64,000 bases of DNA from Spirosoma taeanense (GTDB lineage Bacteria > Bacteroidota > Bacteroidia > Cytophagales > Spirosomataceae): NCBI RefSeq assembly GCF_013127955.1, contig NZ_CP053435.1, forward strand, positions 4,712,001 through 4,776,000, read 5' to 3'. A program made the position numbers and the translations under genes. The notes under the pieces were generated by a model, which worked only from the letters and a program-made list of their open reading frames with translations, ran no database searches and was not told where the DNA came from. Position 1 is the first letter of the stretch; every line of letters begins with the position of its first letter. Below, piece after piece: positions 16,020-24,675 of this stretch.

Positions 16020-17465
16020 CTAGTTAACCAGTATATCGGCTGGGTCAGGCTTGCGGCTGGGTTTTTCCAGCAGAAAAGTTCGGTTGATACTGTCGGGGAG
16101 CTCGTTCCGGTCATGCGTAACAAACAGAATTGTTCGGGCAGGCAGGTTGTCCAGCAAGCGCTGCGCTAGCCGGACGCTTCGGGCATCGAGCGCCTGAAAC
16201 GGCTCATCCAGAATCAGAACCGGCGGCTGCTTGATCAGGGCGCGCACCAGCAATACCAGCCGCTGTTCGCCCGACGAAAGCCCGCCAAACACCCGGTTTA
16301 CCGTATGGCTCAAACCAAAGTAATGGAGCATCTGCACCAGATCAGCCTCGGCTTCGACCGGAACCCGTGCCGGAACGGTTAAGGTGTCGGTCAGTCCCGT
16401 CAGGACGACTTGCCGGGCGGTCAGGTGCTGCGGGAAATACAAGTGCAGTTCAGGCGAGACAAACCCAATCCGACGTTTAACGTCCCAGATGCTTTGCCCC
16501 CGCGACCGCCCGCGCCGATGGTCGAATACGCAGACGTTTGTGGCGTAAGCCTGCGGATGATCGCCGTAGAGCAGACTCAGCAAAACCGATTTACCCGCTC
16601 CATTCTGTCCCAACAGCGCCCACCGCTCCCCTGCACCGACATGCCAGTTAATGCTATCCAGAATTATGTTCTCACCGTAGCGTATCGTTACGTCGGTCAG
16701 GCGAAAGGCTTCGTTAAAATCGGCCGGTTTCGGGCTTGTCTGGAACGTAGGCAGCGGTATGTCGCCTTGGGTTTCGGATCGGGGCGCATATTCTTCTTTA
16801 AGGCCGGCCCAGACCATCTGCCCTTCATCCAGCGCCAGAACATGAGTCACGAAAGGCGGCAGGTTATTTGAATCGCCCACCAGCACCAGCGTTAGGCCCA
16901 ATGCCGTCAACTCACCCAGCCAGTCAACCAGATCAGCCCGGAAGGCAGCATCCAGTCCAACGAACAGGTTATCTAGCAACAGAATCGATGGGTTCTGCAA
17001 CAGCGCCTTGCCAATGCGGGCTTTACGGGTCTGCCCATTGGAAAGTTTTAGAAATGAAAAATCGAGCAGCGGCTCCAGACCCAGCCGACGAATTAAAGCG
17101 GCTTCTTCGGGACTATCCGAAACACCTAAAAACTGGCGCAGGGTTGCTACGGGGCCGCCGTCATCGGCATCGCTCATCGTAGCGTGGTACCGCTGCTGAT
17201 AGAAATGAGCGCTATAGGAAAACTGGCGCGACTCTTCGCGGAAAGAAACAAAGGCAACCGGTTTATGGCGGCTGACCGAACCCGGCGGAACCGCCAATTG
17301 ACCCGCCAGCGCCTGCAGCAGAGTCGTTTTGCCGCTCCCGGTAGGGCCAACAATCGCCCAGCACTCCCCCAGTTTCAGGGTAAACGTACTATTCTTCAGC
17401 ACAATCTGTCCGCTTCGGCGGACGGTCAGGGCAGTCACCTGAATCAATTCAGCCTGTTCACGCAT
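16020..17465 (-). CDS. ABC protein with two ATPase domains, ModF/PhrA-like
   Basis: The 481-residue soluble protein carries two nucleotide-binding domains and no membrane segment, like ModF (PhrA). NBD1 has Walker A GPTGSGKTTLL (about 40-50), signature LSNGQTRK, and Walker B LLLDN, where Asn166 replaces the usual catalytic glutamate. NBD2 has Walker A GQNGAGKSVLL, signature LSSGEQRL and an intact Walker B LILDEPF. So NBD1 is probably hydrolysis-deficient and NBD2 active. The role of ModF-like proteins is poorly defined, and no permease or binding protein lies nearby. The ATG at 17465 directly follows the T tract of a hairpin terminator; an alternative ATG at 17492 lies inside that hairpin. 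Confidence 0.8.
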   Translation of the reverse strand: MREQAELIQVTALTVRRSGQIVLKNSTFTLKLGECWAIVGPTGSGKTTLLQALAGQLAVPPGSVSRHKPVAFVSFREESRQFSYSAHFYQQRYHATMSDADDGGPVATLRQFLGVSDSPEEAALIRRLGLEPLLDFSFLKLSNGQTRKARIGKALLQNPSILLLDNLFVGLDAAFRADLVDWLGELTALGLTLVLVGDSNNLPPFVTHVLALDEGQMVWAGLKEEYAPRSETQGDIPLPTFQTSPKPADFNEAFRLTDVTIRYGENIILDSINWHVGAGERWALLGQNGAGKSVLLSLLYGDHPQAYATNVCVFDHRRGRSRGQSIWDVKRRIGFVSPELHLYFPQHLTARQVVLTGLTDTLTVPARVPVEAEADLVQMLHYFGLSHTVNRVFGGLSSGEQRLVLLVRALIKQPPVLILDEPFQALDARSVRLAQRLLDNLPARTILFVTHDRNELPDSINRTFLLEKPSRKPDPADILVN

Positions 17466-17509
17466 AAAAAACCGGGCAGGATAACTATGCAAAGTTACCT
17501 GCCCGGTTT
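17466..17509 (-). terminator. Terminator or attenuator hairpin ending at the ABC gene start codon
   Basis: A 12-bp perfect stem (17469-17480 with 17498-17509) continues as 5 bp (17482-17486 with 17493-17497) past one bulged base, with a 6-base loop. On the minus strand the stem runs into T6 (17466-17471), and the next three bases are the ATG of the ABC gene. The T tract has no counterpart on the plus strand, so the signal is directional. Confidence 0.8.
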
Positions 17510-17553
17510 CTCACTTACACCTAATTGCACTTACTTTAACTTTGTCGTTGCCG

Positions 17554-18153
17554 TTAGGGCGTCTGGGTTGTCGAAGAAGAGGAGGACGATCGTGTACTCC
17601 GACTCTTTGTCCGGCGGTTCGTATTACCGGTTGTACCCGTTCCTGTACGGTCTGTTGGATTCATTGAGTTCTGCGAGCGGCTGGTTGAGCCTTGCTGCAT
17701 CGAGTTCGTATCGGTCGAGTACGTACCCGAGGTCGTTGTCGAATTGCCCGTTGTGCTTCCTGTCCGGGGCGTTGTCTGATACGTGCCCGTGTTGGTATTT
17801 ACACCGGTGCTCTGGTTATTCATCGTACCGGTTGTACCGGTTGGCGGCTGCGTCTGATACGTACCCGTATTGGTATTTACGCCTGTATTCACACCCGTTG
17901 GTGGCTGCGTTGAGTACGTTCCGCTGTTTACGCCCGTGTTCACACCCGTGCCTGCGTTAACTCCTGTGTTCGTGCCCGTCGGCGGCTGTGTCTGATACGT
18001 ACCCGAGTTTGCGTTGGTGTTCGTACCATTTGAATACGTGCCTGTATTCGTCGTTGTTCCGGTTGTCGTGCCCGTTGAGTTCGTTGTCTGGGCATTTGCG
18101 TTGAGGGCCAGGCCGGCTGCCAGCATGAATCCCATCATCACCACTTTTTTCAT
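17554..18153 (-). CDS. Secreted Thr/Asn/Gly-rich repeat protein
   Basis: The 199-residue protein has a signal peptide (MKKVVMMGFMLAAGLALNANA) and then low-complexity sequence made of Thr, Asn, Gly and Ser. Variants of a 20-odd-residue unit built from NTGTYQTQPPTG and NTGVN recur four to five times between about 45 and 140. The C-terminus is basic then Ser-rich (NRRTKSRSTRSSSSSSTTQTP). No family or catalytic residue is visible. It is probably periplasmic or surface-exposed and disordered. The ATG at 18153 is chosen because it starts the signal peptide. The hairpin after the gene overlaps the start of the next gene. Confidence 0.75.
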   Translation of the reverse strand: MKKVVMMGFMLAAGLALNANAQTTNSTGTTTGTTTNTGTYSNGTNTNANSGTYQTQPPTGTNTGVNAGTGVNTGVNSGTYSTQPPTGVNTGVNTNTGTYQTQPPTGTTGTMNNQSTGVNTNTGTYQTTPRTGSTTGNSTTTSGTYSTDTNSMQQGSTSRSQNSMNPTDRTGTGTTGNTNRRTKSRSTRSSSSSSTTQTP

Positions 18154-18249
18154 AGTTGAGTCGTTTTTTCCTATCGAATTAATCGATTTATGTAGTTCTA
18201 ACTCTGCTAAGGGCTTGTTGTTCAAATTTTTCTAAATTTTAATAATGGC

Positions 18250-18307
18250 AAAAAGCTCCCCTGATCACAACCTCCCGGTTAGTGGATGGTCGTAATCAGG
18301 GGAGCTT
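18250..18307 (-). terminator. Intrinsic terminator after the anti-sigma-like gene
   Basis: A 13-bp perfect stem pairs 18253-18265 with 18295-18307 around a 29-base loop. On the minus strand it ends in T5. It lies 17 bases downstream of the stop at 18324. Confidence 0.85.
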
Positions 18308-18323
18308 CCCTCTTTTTGAGATT

Positions 18324-19805
18324 TTATCGAATTCCTAAGCCAATGGTTAGGCCATAGGTGTATGGGCGAATTTGAAAGAGATTCTGTTTGTCTGAAACGG
18401 GGTTCCATCCGTACTGAACGGTTGGCTCGACCCGAAGCCATAACCTGGAAGTCAATGGCCGTTCGACACCTATCGATGCCTGCACAAACCCACCCGGCTG
18501 CCAGACCGGCGCTACATAACCGCCGACGGTTGCCCCGGCAGTCACGAACGGGCGCCACGAGCCCCCGGCCGACAGCCGCCATAACAAATCGGCGTTTAGT
18601 CCGGCATAATGATACCGGGTCGTTTCGGCCACCGGTCGGGTAGTCCGAATGGGCGTTACCCGAACCGTCTGCGCGTCGATCAACTCAATTCTTGCGGAGT
18701 CGGGCGCAATCGGGCTTACGCTGTAGTTCAGCGACTGCTGCATCTGGCCGTAGGTTAAGCCCGTCCGTAAACTTAATTGCCGACCCAGCGTCCACTCGAC
18801 GCCTATCTGCGTTCGCCAGCCCGTCCGGCCCGACGCGAATGTTTTCTCCTGCCGGATATTACCGACGTATACCTCGTCGGTAGCGACGGGATTGATGTTC
18901 CGGTAGCTGTATAGGGGCATCACCGAAACATAGAGGCCGGGGCGATTCCGGGCTGAACGCAGCAAACTGGCCTGCGTCGGGACCGATGCTGCATTTATCT
19001 CGGGCCACCGATTAGCCCATGGCTGGAGTCGCACCGGTAGGGCGGTCAGAGCCGCTACAGACCATGCATCGGGCCGGGCGGTTCTATCGGATAGAGTTGG
19101 TAACGTAACGTCGGTTTCGTACCCACTTCCGGTTGTTAGCGCCGATTTCTCAGAAAGCTGACGACGGTCCATTGCAGTTATTCTCCGTACCGGCGATGCC
19201 TGGAGTCGACTGTTCCGAAACGACGTAAGGTTCTCCTCGGGCGGCATCCTGGCCGGCCGGTTTTTCTCCGCAATTATTTTGGTTACGTTGACGCGGTTCT
19301 GGCTCGGCTGATCAGCTCGTCCGGTCTGTTCCCGATTGATCCGCTGCGGACTGCCGGGACGGGGACTCCCTGCATCGGACCGAGTGGGCACCAATGCCTC
19401 CGAATATGTGTCCAATGCCGGTTTAGCCACCCGCTGACCTTCGGGGGCAGGCTCGTTGCCCAATGAGGGAACGGGTAGGCCATCGCCGTTGATTTCGGAC
19501 TTACCGACCCCGGTTCCGGCAACGGGTTGTCCAACCTCAGCTTTTACAGATGTTTTATTAGCGTAATGGATTTCGGAGATGAGCCAGCCGCTGCCACTTA
19601 GCAGCAACAGCCCAACAGCAGCCAACCACCACCTTCCGCCCGATACAGGCTGGGGCGACGGTCCATTTACATTCAGCAGAATTCGTTCCAGCGCATCCGG
19701 AGCCGGCTCCGCTTCGTAGTCGGCCAGCCGCTCCCGGAACAAATCATCCCAGTCGGGATCGTTCCATGCCGGATCGTCCCAAGAATTGGTATCAGGAGTG
19801 TTCAT
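18324..19805 (-). CDS. Anti-sigma-like membrane protein with C-terminal beta-barrel-like domain
   Basis: This 493-residue protein starts with an acidic cytoplasmic segment containing repeated Trp-Asp units (WDDPAWNDPDWDDLF, 9-23). A transmembrane helix at 59-77 (WWLAAVGLLLLSGSGWLI) comes next, then a long Pro/Arg/Ser-rich linker (about 80-320). The C-terminal region (about 325-493) has alternating amphipathic strands like an outer-membrane beta-barrel (RTQIGVEWTLGRQLSLRTGL and similar). Its start overlaps the sigma factor gene by 14 bases, so translation is probably coupled. Position and topology suggest an anti-sigma factor for the ECF sigma upstream, though I cannot name an anti-sigma domain. 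ATG at 19805 chosen by this overlap. Confidence 0.7.
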   Translation of the reverse strand: MNTPDTNSWDDPAWNDPDWDDLFRERLADYEAEPAPDALERILLNVNGPSPQPVSGGRWWLAAVGLLLLSGSGWLISEIHYANKTSVKAEVGQPVAGTGVGKSEINGDGLPVPSLGNEPAPEGQRVAKPALDTYSEALVPTRSDAGSPRPGSPQRINREQTGRADQPSQNRVNVTKIIAEKNRPARMPPEENLTSFRNSRLQASPVRRITAMDRRQLSEKSALTTGSGYETDVTLPTLSDRTARPDAWSVAALTALPVRLQPWANRWPEINAASVPTQASLLRSARNRPGLYVSVMPLYSYRNINPVATDEVYVGNIRQEKTFASGRTGWRTQIGVEWTLGRQLSLRTGLTYGQMQQSLNYSVSPIAPDSARIELIDAQTVRVTPIRTTRPVAETTRYHYAGLNADLLWRLSAGGSWRPFVTAGATVGGYVAPVWQPGGFVQASIGVERPLTSRLWLRVEPTVQYGWNPVSDKQNLFQIRPYTYGLTIGLGIR

Positions 19806-20358
19806 AGCGGACAATACCGATTTGTTTGAGTTTTTCGCGCAGGGCGCTTTTGGCCCGCACCAGCTGCGATTTCGACGTGCCTTCCGAGATGCCCAGCAGT
19901 TCGGCAATTTCGGGGTGATTATAGCCGTCGACGACGTGTAAATTGAAAATCATACGGTATCCATCGGGAAGTTCCTGCACCAACGCTGAAATTTCGTCAG
20001 CCGACAGGCGGGCGAGGGTTTCGCGATGATCGTCGGTGGCGTAGCTCACCGCAGCTGCGTACTGGTCGTCGAGTCGGTCGGTCTCTGCGCGTTGTTTCTG
20101 ATTTTTATGGTAGGCGTTGATGGCGGAGTTGACCATTACGCGTTTCATCCAGGGAAGCATCCGGTCGGGCTGCTCCAGGGTATGAATCTGCTGAAAGATG
20201 CGGATGAAGCCTTCCTGAAACATGTCCTCGGCCTCAGCCTGGCTGCGGGCATACCGGCGGCACAGGCCCATCAGGCGACCCTTGAATCGCTGATAAAATG
20301 CCGTTTGTGCCCGGGGGTCATTGCGCTGACACGCCCGCAGGAGTTCCAGGTCCGTCAT
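19792..20358 (-). CDS. RNA polymerase ECF-type sigma-70 factor
   Basis: The 188-residue protein has a sigma region 2 (AEAEDMFQEGFIRIFQQI and LPWMKRVMVNSAINAYHK) and a region 4 helix-turn-helix (IFNLHVVDGYNHPEIAELLG, then SEGTSKSQLVRAKSALREKL). It directs RNA polymerase to an alternative promoter set. Two in-frame ATGs, 20373 and 20358, are possible; the latter begins directly with TDLELLRACQRNDPRAQ, where the family begins. It overlaps the downstream membrane protein gene, forming a sigma/anti-sigma-like pair. Confidence 0.92.
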   Translation of the reverse strand: MTDLELLRACQRNDPRAQTAFYQRFKGRLMGLCRRYARSQAEAEDMFQEGFIRIFQQIHTLEQPDRMLPWMKRVMVNSAINAYHKNQKQRAETDRLDDQYAAAVSYATDDHRETLARLSADEISALVQELPDGYRMIFNLHVVDGYNHPEIAELLGISEGTSKSQLVRAKSALREKLKQIGIVRYEHS

Positions 20359-20439
20359 ACTTGAATTTACCAACAGGCTATCGAGCGGGGATCATCCAAA
20401 ACAAAAAGTCGGTTATCCGCTGCAAAATAGTCCGTACGC

Positions 20440-21708
20440 TCATTCTTTAATATCAATGGTCACGGTGGCCGATGATTTATTATTCTGGGTATCGGTCAGT
20501 TCGTAGCTGAACGAGAGCTGCCCTACTTTCGGGCTGCCACTCAGCGTATAGGTGATAATGCCCTGTTTACTAACGGTTAGCTTGAGATTAGCCGGATTGG
20601 CACTGATTTTCATATCGGCTAATGGCGCACAGATTTTATCGTTGAGCAGCACCGGCAGCACTACCGTTCCGGCTTTGACATCGGCTGCGGGTTTGCTGAT
20701 CTGGATTGTCCGGCTATCGGGCGCAGCCGTCAGCTGACAGTCGGCCTCGGGTGCTTTCACATTAATCCGGATAGTAGCCTGCAGACAGCTTCCGTTGTCG
20801 CAGCGCTGGTAGATCAGCTCGTCGTTACCTGTAAAGCCCGGTCTGGCCCAGTAAACGATGTATTGATTCCGCTGCACAACGGCTAGACCGTTGGACGGAC
20901 CTTTTTTGATCGTAATCGGTACGGTACGGACGGGCTGGCAGAGCTGGTCGTTCAGCAGGGGCGCAATCAGCACCGAGTCGCTCACGAACTGCGGTCGCAG
21001 GCTCACCTGATCGTCTTTGAGGGTCAGGCTGCATTCTTTATAGATGTCACCAACCAGAATTTTCACCGTGGCGACATAGGTACGCGGCTGCTGGACCGTA
21101 GCCGTAACTTTATAGAGCAGTTCGTCGTAGCCAACAAAGTTCTGGTTCGGCGTGTACGTAATCCTGGTGCCATTGAGGCTGAGTTTTCCATTTTTGGGGG
21201 CCCGGACCAGCGCCACGCTTTTCAGATCAACGGTTGCGTTGCAGAAGCGGGCATTTTCCAGCACATCGATCGTAACAGGCGTGTTGGCCGACGTTTTTAC
21301 GCCATCGGGCAGCAGGCCGGCATGGCACGGAAGCTGGCTGCTGTCGGCGGCCATGGTAATCCGAAAGGCTTTGCTGCTCAGGTCCGAGTCGGTTGTTTTC
21401 AGAGCGAACTGATCCTGGCCGGCCGTAAACTCCGGGTTCGGTGTATAGATCAGCAGTCCCTCGGGGCTAAACGACGCTTCGCCCGACTGCGGGCGCTTGA
21501 CGATCGTGAACGTAGCGGCTGACTTCAGATCGACGAACGACTTAAGGTCAATGGCTACCGGTTCGGCGGGGAGTGTATAAAATTCCGTTTCGTCGCTGTT
21601 GTTGACCGTTACAGCAGGCGCCAGGTCCTGCCCAACGCGGTCGCAGGCCAGAAACCCCATCGCCAGCAACAGGCTCAGCAAGAAACGAAAGGAGGTAAAC
21701 GAGTTCAT
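20440..21708 (-). CDS. Lipoprotein with tandem bacterial Ig/cadherin-like domains
   Basis: The 422-residue protein has a lipoprotein signal with lipobox FLAC (Cys22). After a short linker it holds about four repeats of roughly 90-100 residues. Each contains a strand pattern ending in Y-T-P-N-x-x-F-x-G-x-D-x-F/L-x-Y-like units (YTPNPEFTAGQDQF, YTPNQNFVGYDELLYKV, YWARPGFTGNDELIYQRC), as in Ig-like and cadherin-like domains of bacterial surface proteins. Later repeats contain paired cysteines. It is likely surface or periplasmic and perhaps adhesive. The start at 21708 gives the lipoprotein signal; the longer open frame upstream does not. Confidence 0.8.
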   Translation of the reverse strand: MNSFTSFRFLLSLLLAMGFLACDRVGQDLAPAVTVNNSDETEFYTLPAEPVAIDLKSFVDLKSAATFTIVKRPQSGEASFSPEGLLIYTPNPEFTAGQDQFALKTTDSDLSSKAFRITMAADSSQLPCHAGLLPDGVKTSANTPVTIDVLENARFCNATVDLKSVALVRAPKNGKLSLNGTRITYTPNQNFVGYDELLYKVTATVQQPRTYVATVKILVGDIYKECSLTLKDDQVSLRPQFVSDSVLIAPLLNDQLCQPVRTVPITIKKGPSNGLAVVQRNQYIVYWARPGFTGNDELIYQRCDNGSCLQATIRINVKAPEADCQLTAAPDSRTIQISKPAADVKAGTVVLPVLLNDKICAPLADMKISANPANLKLTVSKQGIITYTLSGSPKVGQLSFSYELTDTQNNKSSATVTIDIKE

Positions 21709-21808
21709 AGCATAATCTGATAGGCACTTGTACCGATATAGACAAAAGCGGCCCATCAAAGGGTTGCATGGCGTATTGATAATCAACACAAAATGCATTA
21801 CACCTGGC

Positions 21809-21857
21809 AAAAAACAGGCAGCAGGCAAATCCTGAACGAATGCCTGCTGCCTGTTTT
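21809..21857 (-). terminator. Strong intrinsic terminator after the GMC oxidoreductase gene
   Basis: A 17-bp perfect stem pairs 21811-21827 with 21841-21857 around a 13-base loop. On the minus strand it ends in T6 (21809-21814). It separates the GMC oxidoreductase transcript from the Ig-like lipoprotein gene. Confidence 0.9.
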
Positions 21858-21870
21858 GAATTAATTACAA

Positions 21871-21898
21871 TCCCGGTATCGTTCCGGCGATACCGGGA
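21871..21898. other. Second hairpin between the GMC gene stop and its terminator
   Basis: An 11-bp perfect stem (21871-21881 with 21888-21898) with a 6-base loop sits 6 bases past the GMC stop and just before the main terminator. It lacks a T tract, so it may protect the 3' end of the transcript rather than terminate it. Confidence 0.55.
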
Positions 21899-21904
21899 CA
21901 CCTG

Positions 21905-23629
21905 TTACAGATTACCGCGTTTCATTTCCTTCACGGCGAAGTCGGCCGCGCGGGCGGTCAGCGCCATGTAGGTGAGCGACGGATTCACGCACGATGCCGA
22001 GGTCATGCAGGCTCCATCGGTGTTGAAAACGTTCTTCACCGTATGAAGCTGGTTGTGGGCGTTCAGCACCGACGTCTTCGGATCGCGGCCCATGCGGGCG
22101 GTTCCCATTTCGTGGATACCGATACCGGGGTGTTTTGACTCGTCGTTGTAGGGCGTTACGTTCTTCAGACCAGCGGCTTCGAGCATCTCGGCCGCGTCGT
22201 TCATCATGTCTTTCCGCATTTTCTTTTCGTTCTCACCGTAGGCGGCATCGAACACGATCAGCGGCAGGCCCCACTTGTCTTTCTGGTCGGGCGAGAGGGT
22301 CATGCGGTTGTTCGGGTCGGCAATCATCTCGCCGAAGCCGCCGAGGCTCATCGTCCACGGGCCGGGCTTGGTCAGGCTTTCTTTGAAGTCGGCCCCGAAA
22401 CCTTCCATACCGTTACCCCGGTTCCAGCCACCCCGGGCAGCACCGCCCTGATAGCCAAAGCCGCGCACGTAATCGCGCTTGTCGCCGGCCCAGTTGCGGT
22501 AACGCGGCACGTAGACCCCGTTGGCACGCCGACCGAAGTAGTACTGATCTTCCATGCCTTCAAACGTACCCGAGGCACCGACCGCCAGGTGGTGGTCCAT
22601 GATGTTCCGGCCGAGTTGATCGGAGTCGTTGCCCATTCCGTTCGGGAAGCGGTGCGACTTGGAGTTCATCAGAATTGACGTGCTGGCAAAAGCCGACGCA
22701 TTCAGGAAAATAACCCGGGCGAAAAATTCCCGCACTTCTTTCGTGTTCTGATCAATGACCCGAACGCCGGTTGCCTTGCCTTTTTTCTCGTCGTAGAGCA
22801 CTTCAGACACAATCGAGTCGGGCAGCAGGGTCAGCTTGCCCGTTTTCATGGCCGCTGGCAGGGTAGCCGCCTGCGTGCTGAAATAGGCGCCGTAGGGACA
22901 GCCGCGCATACACTGGTTTCGGTACTGGCAGGCCGCCCGGCCCAGGTCGTAGTGCATCTGCTTAGGCTCGGTCAGGTGAGCCGTCCGGCCAATGGTTACG
23001 GTACGTTTGGGAAACGATTTCTCGATGCGCTTCTTGGCTTCCTTCTCCACGCAGTTGAGCTGCATGGGCGGCAGGAAGTTGCCATCGGGCAGAACGTCGA
23101 TACCGTCCTTATTTCCCGAAACGCCGACGAACCCTTCAACGTAGGTGTACCAGGGTGCCAGGTCTTCGTACCGGATGGGCCAGTCGACTCCAATGCCTTC
23201 CTTGAGGTTGGCCATGAAGTCTTCCTTGTTCCAGCGGTAGCTCTGCCGGCCCCACATCAGCGAACGGCCGCCTACGTGGTAGCCGCGAATCCAGTCAACC
23301 TGACGGTTTGGTTTTTCGAGGTAGGGGTTTTCCTTATCGTTCTCGAAGTGGTGACGCCATTCTTCGTTGGCCGTGTAGCCGGTGCGCATGTTGGCCCAGT
23401 ACTCTTCGGCGGCCTGCGTGGTAATCCGGCCCCGGTGCGGGAAATCCCAGGGGTTGCTGGTGGCGGTTACGTATCCTTCAATGTGTTTGATGTCGCGTCC
23501 CCGCTCCAGCATCAGCACTTTCAGGCCCTTCTGGGTCAGTTCTTTGGCTGCCCAGCCGCCCGATATACCCGACCCGACGACAATGGCGTCGTAGGTCATA
23601 TCTTTTTTAGCGTCGATATTCAGATTCAT
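21905..23629 (-). CDS. GMC family FAD-dependent oxidoreductase, gluconate dehydrogenase-like
   Basis: The 574-residue enzyme begins with the FAD-binding Rossmann motif VVGSGISGGWAAKEL (17-31) and LMLERGRD. It has a middle Cys-containing segment CQYRNQCMRGCPYGAYFS. It ends with the GMC active-site motifs GIGIHEMGTARMG (catalytic His) and ASCVNPSLTYMALT (Asn). Together with the subunit-3 gene just upstream it resembles membrane-linked gluconate 2-dehydrogenase/2-keto-gluconate type sugar dehydrogenases. No cytochrome subunit gene is present here. The substrate is unknown; an alcohol or sugar acid in the periplasm is likely. It follows the subunit-3 gene by 77 bases on the same strand. Confidence 0.9.
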   Translation of the reverse strand: MNLNIDAKKDMTYDAIVVGSGISGGWAAKELTQKGLKVLMLERGRDIKHIEGYVTATSNPWDFPHRGRITTQAAEEYWANMRTGYTANEEWRHHFENDKENPYLEKPNRQVDWIRGYHVGGRSLMWGRQSYRWNKEDFMANLKEGIGVDWPIRYEDLAPWYTYVEGFVGVSGNKDGIDVLPDGNFLPPMQLNCVEKEAKKRIEKSFPKRTVTIGRTAHLTEPKQMHYDLGRAACQYRNQCMRGCPYGAYFSTQAATLPAAMKTGKLTLLPDSIVSEVLYDEKKGKATGVRVIDQNTKEVREFFARVIFLNASAFASTSILMNSKSHRFPNGMGNDSDQLGRNIMDHHLAVGASGTFEGMEDQYYFGRRANGVYVPRYRNWAGDKRDYVRGFGYQGGAARGGWNRGNGMEGFGADFKESLTKPGPWTMSLGGFGEMIADPNNRMTLSPDQKDKWGLPLIVFDAAYGENEKKMRKDMMNDAAEMLEAAGLKNVTPYNDESKHPGIGIHEMGTARMGRDPKTSVLNAHNQLHTVKNVFNTDGACMTSASCVNPSLTYMALTARAADFAVKEMKRGNL

Positions 23630-23706
23630 GTGTCTATGAGTTTGTAGCGTTACAGCGTCCTGCGGCTGCGGTGTTCATGCCGCAACGGGCCGACCTGATA
23701 ACGGAA

Positions 23707-24345
23707 TTAGATTGCCCACGCCTTCTGGCCGGGTTTGAGCGGCACGCATCCATCGTAACGACCCGGTACGGCCACGTATTCGAGCGCCTGCGTACAGCCC
23801 ACTTCAGACGTGAAATAGCCCGTCAGCGTCAGGTCTTTCAGGATGGTGAAGAACGGCGTGTATTTCTTCTTGGCCTCGGGCATCTGCAGGTCGGCCTGGG
23901 AGTTCTCGACTTTCGTCACTTCACGGGTGCCGGCCATCTCAGCTTTCAGCCGCTTGGCGTCGGCTTCGAGCGCCTTCACGATCTGGATACGCTGGGTCGG
24001 GTCGAGCTGCACGAAAGCTTTGCCATAGGCGTCCTGACTCAGCTTGTTGGTCTGGGCCAGCCCTTCGAGGAACCGCTTCTGATCGGCCTCTTTATAGCAG
24101 TCTTTTATGAGAACGTCAATAATTTCATTCACCCGGGCGGCTTTTGCGCCGGGGGTGCTGGTTGTTGGGATGATGGTATCGGCCAGTTCGGCGACCGTAG
24201 CATCCTGATCAGCCGTAAAGAAGACGGGTTTGCCGGTGAGGGCACGACGGGCAACCGAAGCTTCGAGCGTATCGGCCAGCGCTGGCAGCGACAGGGTCGC
24301 TCCAGTCAGCAGGGCTACCCGCATAAGGGCGTCTCTTCTGTTCAT
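23707..24345 (-). CDS. Gluconate 2-dehydrogenase subunit 3 family protein
   Basis: The 212-residue protein starts with MNRRDALMRVALLTGATLSL, a twin-arginine-like export signal (RR then hydrophobic). It continues with the subunit-3 family pattern: FFTADQDATVAELADTIIP and a helical region with DPTQRIQIVKALEADAKRL. Such subunits accompany the flavoprotein dehydrogenase and often carry the Tat signal for the whole complex. The adjacent GMC enzyme is the obvious partner. The ATG at 24345 is preferred over 24393 because it begins the signal. Confidence 0.88.
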   Translation of the reverse strand: MNRRDALMRVALLTGATLSLPALADTLEASVARRALTGKPVFFTADQDATVAELADTIIPTTSTPGAKAARVNEIIDVLIKDCYKEADQKRFLEGLAQTNKLSQDAYGKAFVQLDPTQRIQIVKALEADAKRLKAEMAGTREVTKVENSQADLQMPEAKKKYTPFFTILKDLTLTGYFTSEVGCTQALEYVAVPGRYDGCVPLKPGQKAWAI

Positions 24346-24675
24346 AGGCGTAGAGTGCGTTAAACTTTCAAATAGAACGAAGTAAGGAAACACAAATGTA
24401 TAACAATCAAGGACTGGATTGTAGAATTCAGGGACAATGTGCCGAAAAAATAATGAGTATAAATTAAAGTGACAGTTCTTTAATCGGCCCCTCCCGAACG
24501 ATCGCTCTCTTCAGATTATCAACTACTTACAAACTACTTTGTAATCAATCCGGGTCAGGATAGGCTGAACCGGCACCGGGCGCATAGCAGACTGGTACAA
24601 TTTTAGCCCTTCATGCCGATCCCGGCGGTTTATGATTTTCGCAGGCAGTGTTCACGGGCAGGTCAGTTGCCGGGC
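24346..24675. other. 330-bp intergenic region
   Basis: This lies between the subunit-3 gene start and the erythromycin-esterase homologue stop. Apart from the -7-like box, it shows only an AT-rich stretch near 24430-24480. I see no gene, tRNA or strong hairpin. Confidence 0.5.
24393..24400 (-). promoter_or_regulatory. TAnnTTTG-type -7 box upstream of the gluconate dehydrogenase pair
   Basis: The minus strand reads TACATTTG, an exact match to the Bacteroidota -7 consensus, 47 bases upstream of the ATG at 24345. No clear TTTG -33 element is spaced correctly, so this is tentative. Confidence 0.35.

Noticed and set aside
15951..16169. 72-codon plus-strand frame at the end of the ABC gene
   Set aside because: It is mostly antisense to the ABC C-terminus, with no family similarity and no supporting context.
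22952..23647. 231-codon plus-strand open frame opposite the GMC oxidoreductase
   Set aside because: It is antisense to the FAD-binding half of a clear GMC enzyme; long antisense frames are expected in such GC-rich genes.
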